A stretch of DNA of 64,000 nucleotides from Biomphalaria glabrata (lineage: Eukaryota > Mollusca > Gastropoda > Planorbidae), in assembly GCF_947242115.1 (NCBI RefSeq), contig NC_074725.1, positions 30,064,584 through 30,128,583 of the forward strand. Direction: 5' to 3'. The translations under genes and the position numbers were made by a program. The notes beneath the pieces are model-generated. The model did not search any database. It was not told where the DNA came from and saw nothing but the letters and a program-made list of their open reading frames with translations. Shown piece by piece: positions 23,605 to 35,600 of this stretch; positions within the stretch are counted from its first letter, which is position 1; every line of letters starts with the position of its first letter.

Positions 23605-26600
23605 GATCGATTCATAATTTGAACTTGAGATCTTTGACCTCCCTGATGGAAGTCCGACATGTTAGCAACTGAGCTATTCAAATGCTTATAAAAATAGAAG
23701 TTTTATAGTCTTACAATGTCTTATAGTTCAACATTTTTAGTGAACGGCATTATCCTCTACACGAGGCTTATCTCCCCTTAGATCAGTACTCTTTCTATAA
23801 TACAAAATTAATTGATTAAGACTATTTCATTAGCTAATAGGTGTTTTTTTTTTTTTATTCATGTGTTGTCATCGACAAGGAATAATTGTGCAAAGTTTTG
23901 ATTCGATCCACACACAAAAAAAAGGGACTTTGGAGAAATAATGTGTACATGATTCAACCTAGACAGACAGAAGGTGTGAGTTGTAAAAACATGATATAAT
24001 CCATTGATAGTTGAAGTTTACAAACTTATCCGTAGAAGAAAAGAGATGTCCAGTGATTGTTCAAAAACATACAGTAGAAGAAAAGTCCAGGGATTGTCTA
24101 AATACATACCGGTAGAGGAAAAGAGAATTCCAAAGATTGTCTTAATACATACCAGTAGAAAATAAGAGAATAGTCGAAAACATACCGGTAGAAGAGAAGA
24201 GACATCCACTGTTTGTCTAAAAGCATAAGCCTACTAATAGAAGAAAAAGAGGTCCAGTGATTGTATAAAAACATAAGCCTGCCAATAGAAGAAAAAGAGG
24301 TCCAGTGATTGTCTAAATACATAAGGCTACCAATAGAAGAAAAAGAGGTCCAGTGATTGTCTAAATACATAAGCCTACCAATAGAAGAAAAAGAGGTCCA
24401 GTGATTGTCTAAATACATAAGGCTACCAATAGAAGAAAAAGAGGTCCAGTGATTGTCTAAAAACATACCGGTAGAAGAAAATAGAAGTCCAGTGACGAAC
24501 TTTGTGTGGCCTGGGACTGTGATGAGAATATCCCCATTGTAGAAGTTAATGACGTTGATAGTTCTGTCAGAGGCGGCGGTCACCAGGAGGGACCCTTTGT
24601 CATCCAAGCTGATCTTCTGAATCTGACCTTCTTCCGACGGGCAGCCTCGAAACATTCGTTTTTCCTACAAGATAAAGTTGTTTTTAAATCACACGTCTAC
24701 ATCTTGCGGTGGCTGAGTGGTTAAAGCGCTTGGCTTCTGAACCGGTGGTCCGGGTTCGAATTCTGGTAAAGATCGAAAAGATCGAAATTTTACTTTTGGG
24801 ATCCTTGGGGCGCCTCGGAGTCCACCCAGCACTAATGAGTACCTGGCATTAGTTTGAGACCCAGCTCTAAAATAAAAATCTGACACTAGTAAAGGCGTGT
24901 CATCGAGTCGGAAGATTAGCGAGGAACGCAGTATTTTCCGTGGCTGCGCGGCCCTAGCTGTGACCTACATATTTTGCCACATCCAGGGCATCTCAGAGAT
25001 AACAGCAATTTAAAAACTAGTGAAAGAACTGCACATTTACTATCACATCTATCAATATTGCAAGACTTATTTCCCTATTCTATATAGAAGAAAAGTAATT
25101 AATTGTCACAGATTAATTAATTACTTGGTTATTTTTTAGATTGATTCATGTGTTGTCATCGAAAATGAATATTTGTGCAAAAGTTTCAACTTGATCCGAG
25201 AATCGAAGTGGGGGTAACAAATGTAAAAGAACACCGCCAGACTGGCAAAGTGAGTTAATATAAGTTTTGTAATAAAATAGAAATATTTATGTACACATAG
25301 CAGGACATAGTCACCGCTTGAATGTAGTAATTTTATAAATAAAGTTTTCAATACATGTTGTCATTTCAATTCTAGTTTTGGAAAACGCGTCAAAATGATA
25401 ATTTAATCAAGATTTTACCTTTACCTATCCCTTAGTCTGTTGGGGCGCCAAGCAAGACTTGTCGACCGTCTTTCCCCATTCCTCCCTATCTTTAATCAAG
25501 ATACGGCTCACTAAATATTCACGTCTTGACTGTCTCATGTCTCTCACTTGTACTCTCCCCTCTCCAGCTCACCACACCAGTATTTATTAGCTGGAAGTAT
25601 GATAGGCCACCTCATGACTTCATCAGAATCAATTCAGCCTACACAACCAAACCATCCGCCACACCTTTCTCATGGTTACAGCAGGAACTCGCGCGCACAC
25701 ACACACATCGTCAGACTATGATTAACATGTTATCGTTCGTTATTACAAACCACCCTCTAAATCTTTGTTTATATTTTACAAAGCTTTTATCAACTCGTTC
25801 TGTCTGTCTGCAAAAAAAGTGTGTACACGTTATTTCTCCCACACACATTCTCGGATCAAGCTGAAACTTCGCACAAATATTCATTGACATGGACAAGGCA
25901 TGAATCAACAGAAAATAAGTAACCAATTTGACAATTAATTACTGGTGATTTATTATTTTGTGTAATAGCAACAAGGGAAACCAATACTTCAGCATTCACA
26001 GATATGACTTAATTTGTTGGGTTTAGTCCTCTTAAATAATATTTAACGCTATTTCTTCATTAGGCATTCTCCTATCAAGTTGATACTTTAAACAATTATT
26101 TATTGTACGTAACAAAACATGAATCAATAAACAAAAATATTCAATTAGTAAATTAATTATTGGTAATTAAATATTTTGTTTGACATCGAATAAGGGAAAT
26201 TACTTGTACATTATTTGTAGATATAGTTTTAAGGACGGACTTCTTCCCCTTTGGATAAGCTTTGGTTTTTTTAAAGGATTTTTAAAAATATTTTGGTTGT
26301 TTTTCTTCATCGATTATAATCGAAAACCGGGCGCAGCCCGGTGGGTAAAGGCGGTAATAAAAATTGAGGCTTTGGAAAGACATTACCTGTAGGAGCGCCA
26401 TGTCTAAGATCCTGACGTAGCCATCTTGGCAGCCCAGAGCCAGCTGCTCTGTCACAAAGTTCAAGGTGATGTCCGCGGGGGAAGACACGATGGAGGCGCA
26501 CTTGGTCAGGTGGAACAGAGGCGGATGCTCGTTCCCGTCTTTATCTAGTGGCGCAGCGGTGCAAATACTCAAGCTCCTGGATTTTAAAAAAAAAAAATCT

Positions 26601-29600
26601 TTGTTGTGTTTGTGTTGTTTGTCTGTCCGTCTGACACATGTTTGTATAAAAAAAACGTAATTGCAATAAATCAATAGCTACGTGGAGTTTTATCTAGTGG
26701 CCCAGCGGTGCAAATACTCAAACTCCTGGATTTAAAACAAAAAAATCTGAGTTGTGTTTGTGTTGTTTGTCTGTCCGTCTGACACTTGTTTGTATAAAAA
26801 AAAACGTAATTGCAATAATTCAATAGCTACGTGAAGTTTTATCTAGTGGCGCAGCGGTGCAAATACTCAAACTCCTGGATTTAAAACAAAAAAAATCTTG
26901 TTGTGTTTGTGTTGTTTGTCTGTCCGTCTGACACATGTTTGTATAAAAAAAACGTAATTGCAATAATTCAATAGCTACGTGGAGTTTTATCTAGTGGCCC
27001 AGCGGTGCAAATACTCAAACTCCTGGATTTAAAACAAAAAAAAATATTTAAAGGCCTCGCCTGGAAAAAAATCTGTGTTGTGTTTGTGTTGTTTGACTGT
27101 CCGTCTGACACATTTTTGTATAAAAAAACAAAAGTAACTGCAATAAATCAATGGCTACGTGGAGTTTGTTTTAATTCCTTGGCCTTATGGGGGGATTTTC
27201 ACACTAAACATGAATTATGTATCACAGTCATAAGCTCTTTGTTTACTTTTTTTTTTTTTCAAGATTCCGTTTTTATTCATTAAGCAATTAAAATACAGAA
27301 AGAGAACAAAAAAAAAAAAAAAAAAAAAAAAGAAAGCGATATGAATAAATGTGGTACAGAATAGTAAAATGTAATGGAGAACAAAAAAAACATTGTAAGA
27401 AAATAAAAAGAGGAGGATTGTGAGTTGAGGGGGATTTTTACATAGACTAAATAAATAATGTCAAGGTCGTCTTACTGAAAGGTTGATGTTACATAATATA
27501 TAATATAAATTATTGTTATTTATAAGTAAAGGAACTGACGCTTTTAATTTTACACTGCTTAAAATTGGCCACGTATCATAATAAGGTATTCTGTACTTTG
27601 ATAGCTTCTTTTGGTACTACGCATGTCTTTTTGTGTAATTTTTCGATTGACCAGATATATACATTCATAATCGTTGAAAAACAAGTCGGCAGAAAAGTTA
27701 TTATGTTAAACTTTTACTGTTACGTGGTAACGTATTTCGCACCAGTGGAGATAAATCACAAGCTCCGTGGCCTTGTTCCGGGAAAGTAAAACTGTTGTCA
27801 CCCTTAGTAGATTCATTTGCATAGCACCACTTTCAGCCAGATTGGGCTGTGGTTGATCCTACTAATTTAATACTGCCTCAATAAAATCGGGTTAGGTGTA
27901 CAGAGTTCAAGAGTCTCTGAATCTAATTCTTTGTGAGAAATAAGAACCAAGCTAAGAACCACTGGAACGATATAATGTGCTTTAAATATCTTTATTAGTC
28001 AGCAGATCTCGAGACATATGTTTAAGCAGTGGCGTTACTATGGGGATGCGGACCGCACCTGGTGACACCTACCCTAGCGACGCTGCTGGATCTACGCTCT
28101 TATTACGAACCTGTCCGCCGCGCACGAGATCATGCAGACGATCCCGCCAAACTCGTAGATCATCAAGGCGGTGATGGACGAGGAGTGGATGTTCAGCGTG
28201 GTGACCAGCTGGAAGTCGTTCTTGCCGTCCATCACGTGGATCAGGCGGTCACGGCTGCCGCTGACCAGTATGAACGTGCCGGGATTTCCTGCCCTGGCGC
28301 CGAATCATTCACAGAGAGAACATGTGGAGAAATAAGTAGTGATTAGGAGACCAAAAACAGCAAGAAAAATCTTAAAAATTACTTTTTAACTCTTTCTCTC
28401 CGTAATTATTTAGCACATTCTGGTGGAATCAACGCTGGTATCGTCAGTTAGGAGAGAAAGAGTTTTTAAATAAAACACAGCTTATACGAAGTGTAATAGT
28501 ATCAATTACTTTGGATCACTCATGTAGTTAATTAATTTTGTGGTAGATCTAGAATCTAGACCAATAGCAATAAATCTGTGCGATATAAAAAGTATTTGTA
28601 CCAATTGTTTTGGTTCAGCGCTATTTCGTGCATTTAGCTTTCTCAATTCACTATGTCTGGGTGGATTTTACCGTAATTGGGTTTTTAAAAGCATTTAAAC
28701 AAAAAATGGGCGAAAACGACCTGGACTCGAACTCGTGACTCACCCTTTCTCGCGCTGACACGCTAACCACTCTGCTAGTGAGGAACTTTTGACTTGAGAA
28801 GAGTGAATAGTTATATATTGTTTGTTTCAATTTAGAGCGGCGACCTATAAAGGGGACTAATTCAACTTATACCACTATTTCAGTCAGGTGCAATTTCTTT
28901 CCCTTGTTCGAGATACCAAACAAAATAGTTCATTACGAATATTTAATTAACTAACTAGTTATTTGTTTTAATTGATTTATTGAGGTAAACAAATATTGTG
29001 CAAAATTTTAGCTAGATACGAGATTTGGGTGTCGGCGAAAGAACGTCTACACACTTGTTTAACTCGAGGCCTCAGTAAAAAAATTAGTCCGTAACTCGAG
29101 GCCTCAGCGAAATTAGTCTGTAACCCGAGGCCTCAGTGAAATAAGTTCGTAACTCGAGGCCTCAGTGAAATTAGCCCGTAACTCGAGGCCTCGGTGAAAT
29201 TAGTCCGTTACTCGAGGCTTCAGCGAAATTAGTCCGTGACTCGAAGCCTCAGTGAAATAAGTCCGTAACTCGAGGCCTCAGTGAAATTAGTACGAGACTT
29301 GAATTCTTAGTGAAGCCAGTCAGTGACTCGGCCTACTTAAGAGGGCTAGAGTTTGGGTCAGAGGGCTGAGCTGAGCTCGACATCTTGAGTTGGAGCTAAT
29401 AAAGTTAGAGCAACGCCAGCCTTAGGCATAGGCAAACTAGGCAGCCTGCTAAGGCCTCCAATTAGTAGGGGCCTCTTGCAGGACGAAAACTTTGTTAAGA
29501 TCTCAGACGTAGTAGAGCCCCTTGACTCTATGTTCACTAGCCTCTGTCTCTACTACGGAAATAGCGACAGACCTATATGAATTTCAGTTATTTGTCGATT

Positions 29601-32600
29601 TAGATATAGACACAGGCAGGTTTTCAATAAATTGGGTAATTTGATTTTCGCTAGAATAAGAGAGCTAGAGTTAAATGGCTAGTGCTAGATAGCTAGTGCT
29701 AGACGGCAAGAGCTAACTAGCTAGTTTTCGATTGCTAGAACTAAAGAGCTAGTGTTAGATGTCTAGAACTAGACGGCTAGAGTTAACGAGCTAGTTTTAG
29801 ATGGCAAGAGCTAAAGAGCTAGTGTTAGATACTAGAGTTAAATTATTAGTGCTAGACGGCTAGAGCTAAAGAGCTAGTGCTAGATACTAGAGCTAAATTA
29901 TTAGTGCTAGACGACTAGAGTTAAAGAGATAGTGTTAGATGGCTAGAGTTAAATGACTAGTGTCAGATGGCTAGAGTTAATGAGCAAGTGTTAGATGGTT
30001 AGAGTTAAATGACTAGTGTCAGACGACTAGAGTTAAAGAGATAGTGTTAGATGGCTAGAGTTAAATGACTAGTGTCAGATGGCTAGAGTTAATGAGCAAG
30101 TGTTAGATGGTTAGAGTTAAATGACTAGTGTCAGATGGCTAGAGTTAATGAGCAAGTGTTAGATGGTTAGAGTTAAATGACTAGTGTCAGATGGCTAGAG
30201 TTAATGAGCAAGTGTTAGATGGTTAGAGTTAAATGACTAGTGTCAGTTGGCTAGAGTTAATGAGCAAGTGTTAGATGGTTAGAGTTAAATGACTAGTGTC
30301 AGATGGCTAGAGTTAATGAGCAAGTGTTAGATGGTTAGAGTTAAATGACTAGTGTCAGATGGCTAGAGTTAATGAGCAAGTGTTAGATGGTTAGAGTTAA
30401 ATGACTAGTGTCAGATGGCTAGAGTTAATGAGCAAGTGTTAGATGGTTAGAGTTAAATGACTAGTGTCAGATGGCTAGAGTTAAATGACTAGTGTCAGAT
30501 GGCTAGAGTTAATGAGCAAGTGTTAGATGGCTAGAGTTAAATGACTAGTGTCAGATGGCTAGAGTTAATGAGCAAGTGTTAGATGGTTAGAGTTAAAGAG
30601 CTAGAGTTAAAGAGCTAGATCTAGAACAACATTAATCTTGAACGGAGGATAAAACGATTGTTAAGCGACAAAATCGCCAAAACTAAAGTAGGTCAATTTA
30701 AACTTGTCTAGAACGGAACTAGAGAATAAATACTTGCTTATTGGAGTAAAAAGCCAGGCAGGTGACCTCCCGATTGTGGGCCAGAATGGTCATCGTATGT
30801 TCGTATGTGTCTTTACTGTACACAAATATGTTGCCCATTTTGTTGCCCGTCACAATGTACTTCCGGTCTGGACTCACCTGCACAAAAGTAAACACAGACG
30901 TAAAATAATGGCGGTATGTCGGGGTGTAGAATAAATATATATTCCCGTTGTGAACGTGCAGGATAGACCAGCAGTATTCATGTGAAAGTGGTCAAGAGAG
31001 TAAATATTTGGCTTCTCATCGAAATGTCTCAGGTACGAGTCGGGTCAAGGGCAGACGATGCCAAGATGAACTTAATTTATAGTTAAGCGAAGTAGGCGAT
31101 GACCTTATTCCAAAATGTATGATTGTCATTAGACTTGAGCCTAGGTCTTTTCAAACTCAAGACCAATAGAAACTCCAAGGGGATGACTTAATGAAAGCAA
31201 GCTTAACTGACTAAAATAGGATCTAACCAGATATAAATTCGTTAAACCCGATTTTCCCATGGTGGGGGGGGGGGGCATATTGTAAGACACTTGGGCGTAA
31301 GGGCGAGGTCAAAGGCCGAGAACCCAGGAAGAGACCCCCACATTTTCCTTTTCTATACCACATCAACCGTGCTTGTGTCCGCTATGGAAACCATTCCTTG
31401 CAGAGGGCCTGAACACTGACCTTCGACGTCGCAGCCTGTGGCCAGTGGAGACCAATGGCTCCTTGCCTCGTCGTACAGTCCTGGCAAAGAGCTGTGGTCT
31501 TTACTACTCTCTACTGCCCACAAGTTACGACGTTGCAGGTCAGTGTTCAGGCCTTCTATGACAATTGGTCTCGTCTAGGCTCAAGACCAATTGTTATTGA
31601 AGGCCTCAACATTTATCTCAACGTCACAACCTGTGGGCAGTTTAAATCAAAAGCTCGTACAGACCTGTGACGTGGCAGCGAGCTATTGGTCTAAACCTAA
31701 ACTTCCCCGCTGTTACTTATAGATCTAGACCAGGGGCGGACTGGCTATATGGGCATTTGGGCAAATGCCCGGTGGGCCGGTACCCAGATGGGCCGGTAGG
31801 GCCACCGAAATGCCTGATCGAAGTCACTATGGCACATATCAAGTTGTTAAAGGTTTTATAATATCCTTATTATGTTATTATTATTATTTTTATAAAAGGC
31901 CCTCTGAGCGTCGTGTTTAAACAAAAAGTCTTTCACAGACATTACAATGTAGGCCTAATACTTTTTTAATCAAACACATTTTCCGAAAATAAAATGTAGA
32001 ATGTAGACAGTGCTACTAGTAGGCTTCATCTTTTTAGGGCCTTCATAATTGCTGATTTAAAAAGACGCTATATTGCTTATTAAGATATAGAGTTCACTGT
32101 AAGCATGCATATCGATACATTATCAAACTTAACAATGATTTTTAAGGACCGATACACCTAGACATGATAGGGAAAATGTGGGCCGAATTTTATAGAAATG
32201 CCCGGGCCGATTTTGACACCCAGTCCGCCCCTGATCTAGACTTCTTCCAGACACACTGTTTTTTTTTCCGAACCTTGACGGTTGTGATAACTCTGTCATC
32301 CTCCTGCGACTCATCGCTCTGCGTCACTTCCGGGCTGGCGGGCGGCATCTCGGTGTACAGAATGCTCAGGCGGTCGTAGCAGATGAAGTTAGAGATCTGG
32401 ATCCCCCACAGGTGGACGCTGTAGTCGTGGGACACTGTGACCAGCGTCTCGCGGACAGGCTCCCCGATGTTGTTGGACATGAAGATGTCAACATTTGCGA
32501 TGGCTTTGCTGTGGTACACGGCAACATACCTAGGGAAACAAAAGGGGAAGAATTATGCCATTAGTGTATATCTCACCTTTACCTTCACCCATCCCTTAGT

Positions 32601-35600
32601 CTGTTGGATCGATGGAGCACCACACAAGATTTGTCAACCGTCTTTCTCCATTCCTCTCTTTTACCTTGGATGGAACCTCTTTCAATGGCAGGCCCGTTCA
32701 TTCTTTTATGTTGTCTTTCCATCGCTTACTCTGTCTGTCTCTTCTTTTTTTTTTCCTGGTACTGTTCCCCGCAGGAAGGTCTTTGCTAGCCCCGAAGACC
32801 TTGTAATATGGTTATAGAGTTTTATAGTTTACATTTTATTTTTTTTTTACAATAGTTAGCAGGTCATCGTGGGGCCCAATCACTGTAGTAATCCTGTCTC
32901 TAATCTCTGTCTGCCTCTTCTTCTTTTTCCTGGTACTGTTCCCTGAATGAAGGTCTTATCTCAGTATATAGTGTATATCTACTTATAGTTAGAGATGGAT
33001 GTACACAAGAGCAAAATAAACGAATATCTCCATTTAGTTCCAGGATTTGAACGCAAAACCTCTGCAGTGACAGTCATGAACTTCTAGATCTATATTTGTA
33101 TATGATGCAAGCACTGCTAGACTCCGCATCATCTCTTTTAAAATTATTATTTTTTATGGAATCGGTTCTTCTGGGGATTCTGTTTTGCTATCGGCCCAAT
33201 CGTCTCCTCTAACGGCCTTTAACGGCCTTCTCCTCCCGGGAGTAACGTTGAGGCTAAAGACCGGGACGATATCTTTTTTCAACGTTGTTTATAATTATAA
33301 TTCTCGTGAAGCATTGAGTATGAAAAATAAAAACAAATAAAAAAAACGAAATATATATTAAATAAACGAGATTAAAATTAAATAGACGAATCTGCTGTCT
33401 CTACAAAATTAACCTTCCCTAGTAAACAAAACACAATTTATAAGTTATGTATACACGTCCAGCTTTACTGAAGGGAAAGTGTTTAACTCTTTCTCTTCGT
33501 AATTATTTTCCTTGTTCTGATAGTATAATTCATTTTGATCATTTGTATTTCACTATCCTGTTATGGTTAAACTTGAGTAACTTTTTTGTTTGTTATTGGA
33601 AAATGTTATAGTTGGTATTAAACTGTAGGAGAATGCATGCTCTTTTGTACACAACACAATTTAAAGTTTATAAATCCAAAATTCAATTTAGTTTAATTAA
33701 CGTTGACATCAGCAATTAGAAGAGAAAGAGTTAAAAACGAATGATCAACTAACTAGCGGAAATAAAGTAGAGTGGATACGATTATCAACTGTTGCGCATG
33801 GAGAATTGGCTAAATTTATAGCTACATTCTTTTTTTTTTAATTTAGTTGGCAACAGTGAAATTCATTTAATCGTCCATGACATTCTTTAGCCTACTTATT
33901 GTGAAACTCTACAATAAGCAATGGAAGAAATACTAATTGGGGCTCAACAGCAAAAACAATAAAAAAAAAACTAACAGTGCCTAAAAATGGGAATCTTATT
34001 TTTTTTTAAAATCTCTACAAGAAGTATAATAATATGGCTTATCTTCGAATCCAACGATTTATGAGGAATGTAGTATTTCCCGTGGCTACGCAGCCCCAGC
34101 TGTGACCTATATATTTTGACACATCCAGGGCAGCATAACCATAGTCCACCGATGGTCGATTAAGATTTTTATTTCGCCGTCTGCGTCTGTCCTCGACGGC
34201 GGATTTTCTTTTGGTCTCAAATGTGTATTCTGCGGCTTTCGTGAGTGACCTCCAGCTGTCTCGTTCTGAATCCGCCTGCAACCGGGTGCTCTCTTCTATG
34301 TCATCTAAGGCAAGTTGGCTTATATGTAAACAAGTATATGTTCCTTCAGTCGTAGAGCGACTTGGGTTCATCTCGAACCTTTTCACGTAGCTGTGGAGCC
34401 CTATTTTAAAGAGACCAAGAAAGCTATGGACAGCGAAAAAACATGGGCCTCAAATGTGGAAGAAAAGCGTGCCATGCGAAAAATGGCCAGCTCCTCTTCC
34501 ACCAAAGCGAAAGCCAACCTGCGATATAAGTATAAATGTAAATGATATGTATATGTATAGGCTAAACTGGCTAAGCTAAAAGTATTAAGCGTCGTCACTC
34601 TGCTTACTTCTGCTTAATATTATTGAGGTCGTTGATGTCCCAGATGCACATGCAAGAGTTTTTGTAGGCCGTGGTCAGAAGTGTCTTGTTCGGGTTGTAC
34701 ACCATGGTGAAGATGCCGCCAACTTTCTGAGGCGTCTGAATGAAGAACGCCGGCACAGGCAACGCAGCCAGGTGCTGTTGTTGGACAAATGAAAGTAAAA
34801 AAACAACAAAATACGAATTTCAGAAAAGCAAATACGTACAAAATCTGGCATTTGTCTTTCCATGAACATGTCTAGCCTTTTCCAAAACCTTATTAGAAGC
34901 GGGGTGGGGAGAGAATAGGCGTTATAGCACACGTGATGACTTTTATTATTATTTTTTAAATACTTTAGCTCACAATTTGACGTCGTCCGTATTAACAATC
35001 TTCCAGTCACTCTTTTCTTTTAAAGGTTTACATACGGCCTTTCAATTTGGAACACGCTATTCCCCACACTTCCCATACAAATTGAAGCTTTTCACAATTA
35101 TTTATTGTCTAAGACATCACACGAATCAATGAATTTTGGGACATATCAACCAGATAGTTAATTAAAAAATGGTTATTAATTAATTTTGTCTGATGTTAGA
35201 AAGGTAAATACTTCTTACAGCAAAAAGATATGTGGCTTTAAATAAAGAGTTATTCCCCTAACATAAGTTTATTTTTGTTTTTTAATTATTTTTTTTTAAA
35301 TTTATTTAATGTCAAAGACATGCACGAATTTATAATGTAAATGAACCAGATAGCTAATTAAAAAGCGGGTAATCAATTCATTTTCTTCGATGTTGAAAAG
35401 GTAAATAATTCTAATGGCATAGAAATGTGTCCGTTCATAAAGAGTTATTCTCCTTAGATAAGCTATTTTGCTTATTCCACTGTTCTTAGCGTAATTTGGG
35501 CTGTGACGTCCTACATCCGAGGAAAATGACAAAGCCAGTGCAGGGGTCGTTACCTGAGGCAACCCAGTCCGACAAGTCTACCCCGCTGTTACAAGGTAGG

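Noticed and set aside
23600-23680. tRNA gene on the minus strand
   Set aside because: The T-arm is altered and it abuts an A-run, as in SINE relics.
24098-24655. A single 185-residue open frame as a separate protein
   Set aside because: Its first part is exon 13 of the WD40 gene and the rest is the junction array; treated as intron with possible alternative donors.
26307-26501. Second minus-strand frame over exon 12
   Set aside because: It is a shadow of the exon 12 frame, which fits its neighbours by phase and family alignment.
28690-28800. tRNA-Ser gene on the minus strand
   Set aside because: Box A and B are present, but the acceptor stem is poor and the context is like a SINE head.
29041-29335. 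CRISPR-like array of 29-bp repeats
   Set aside because: Units are directly adjacent with no spacers, and the host is a eukaryote.
30734-30877. Exon 10 ending at 30734 with a GT donor
   Set aside because: It leaves phase 0, while exon 11 in the conserved frame needs phase 2; the GC donor at 30738 fits.
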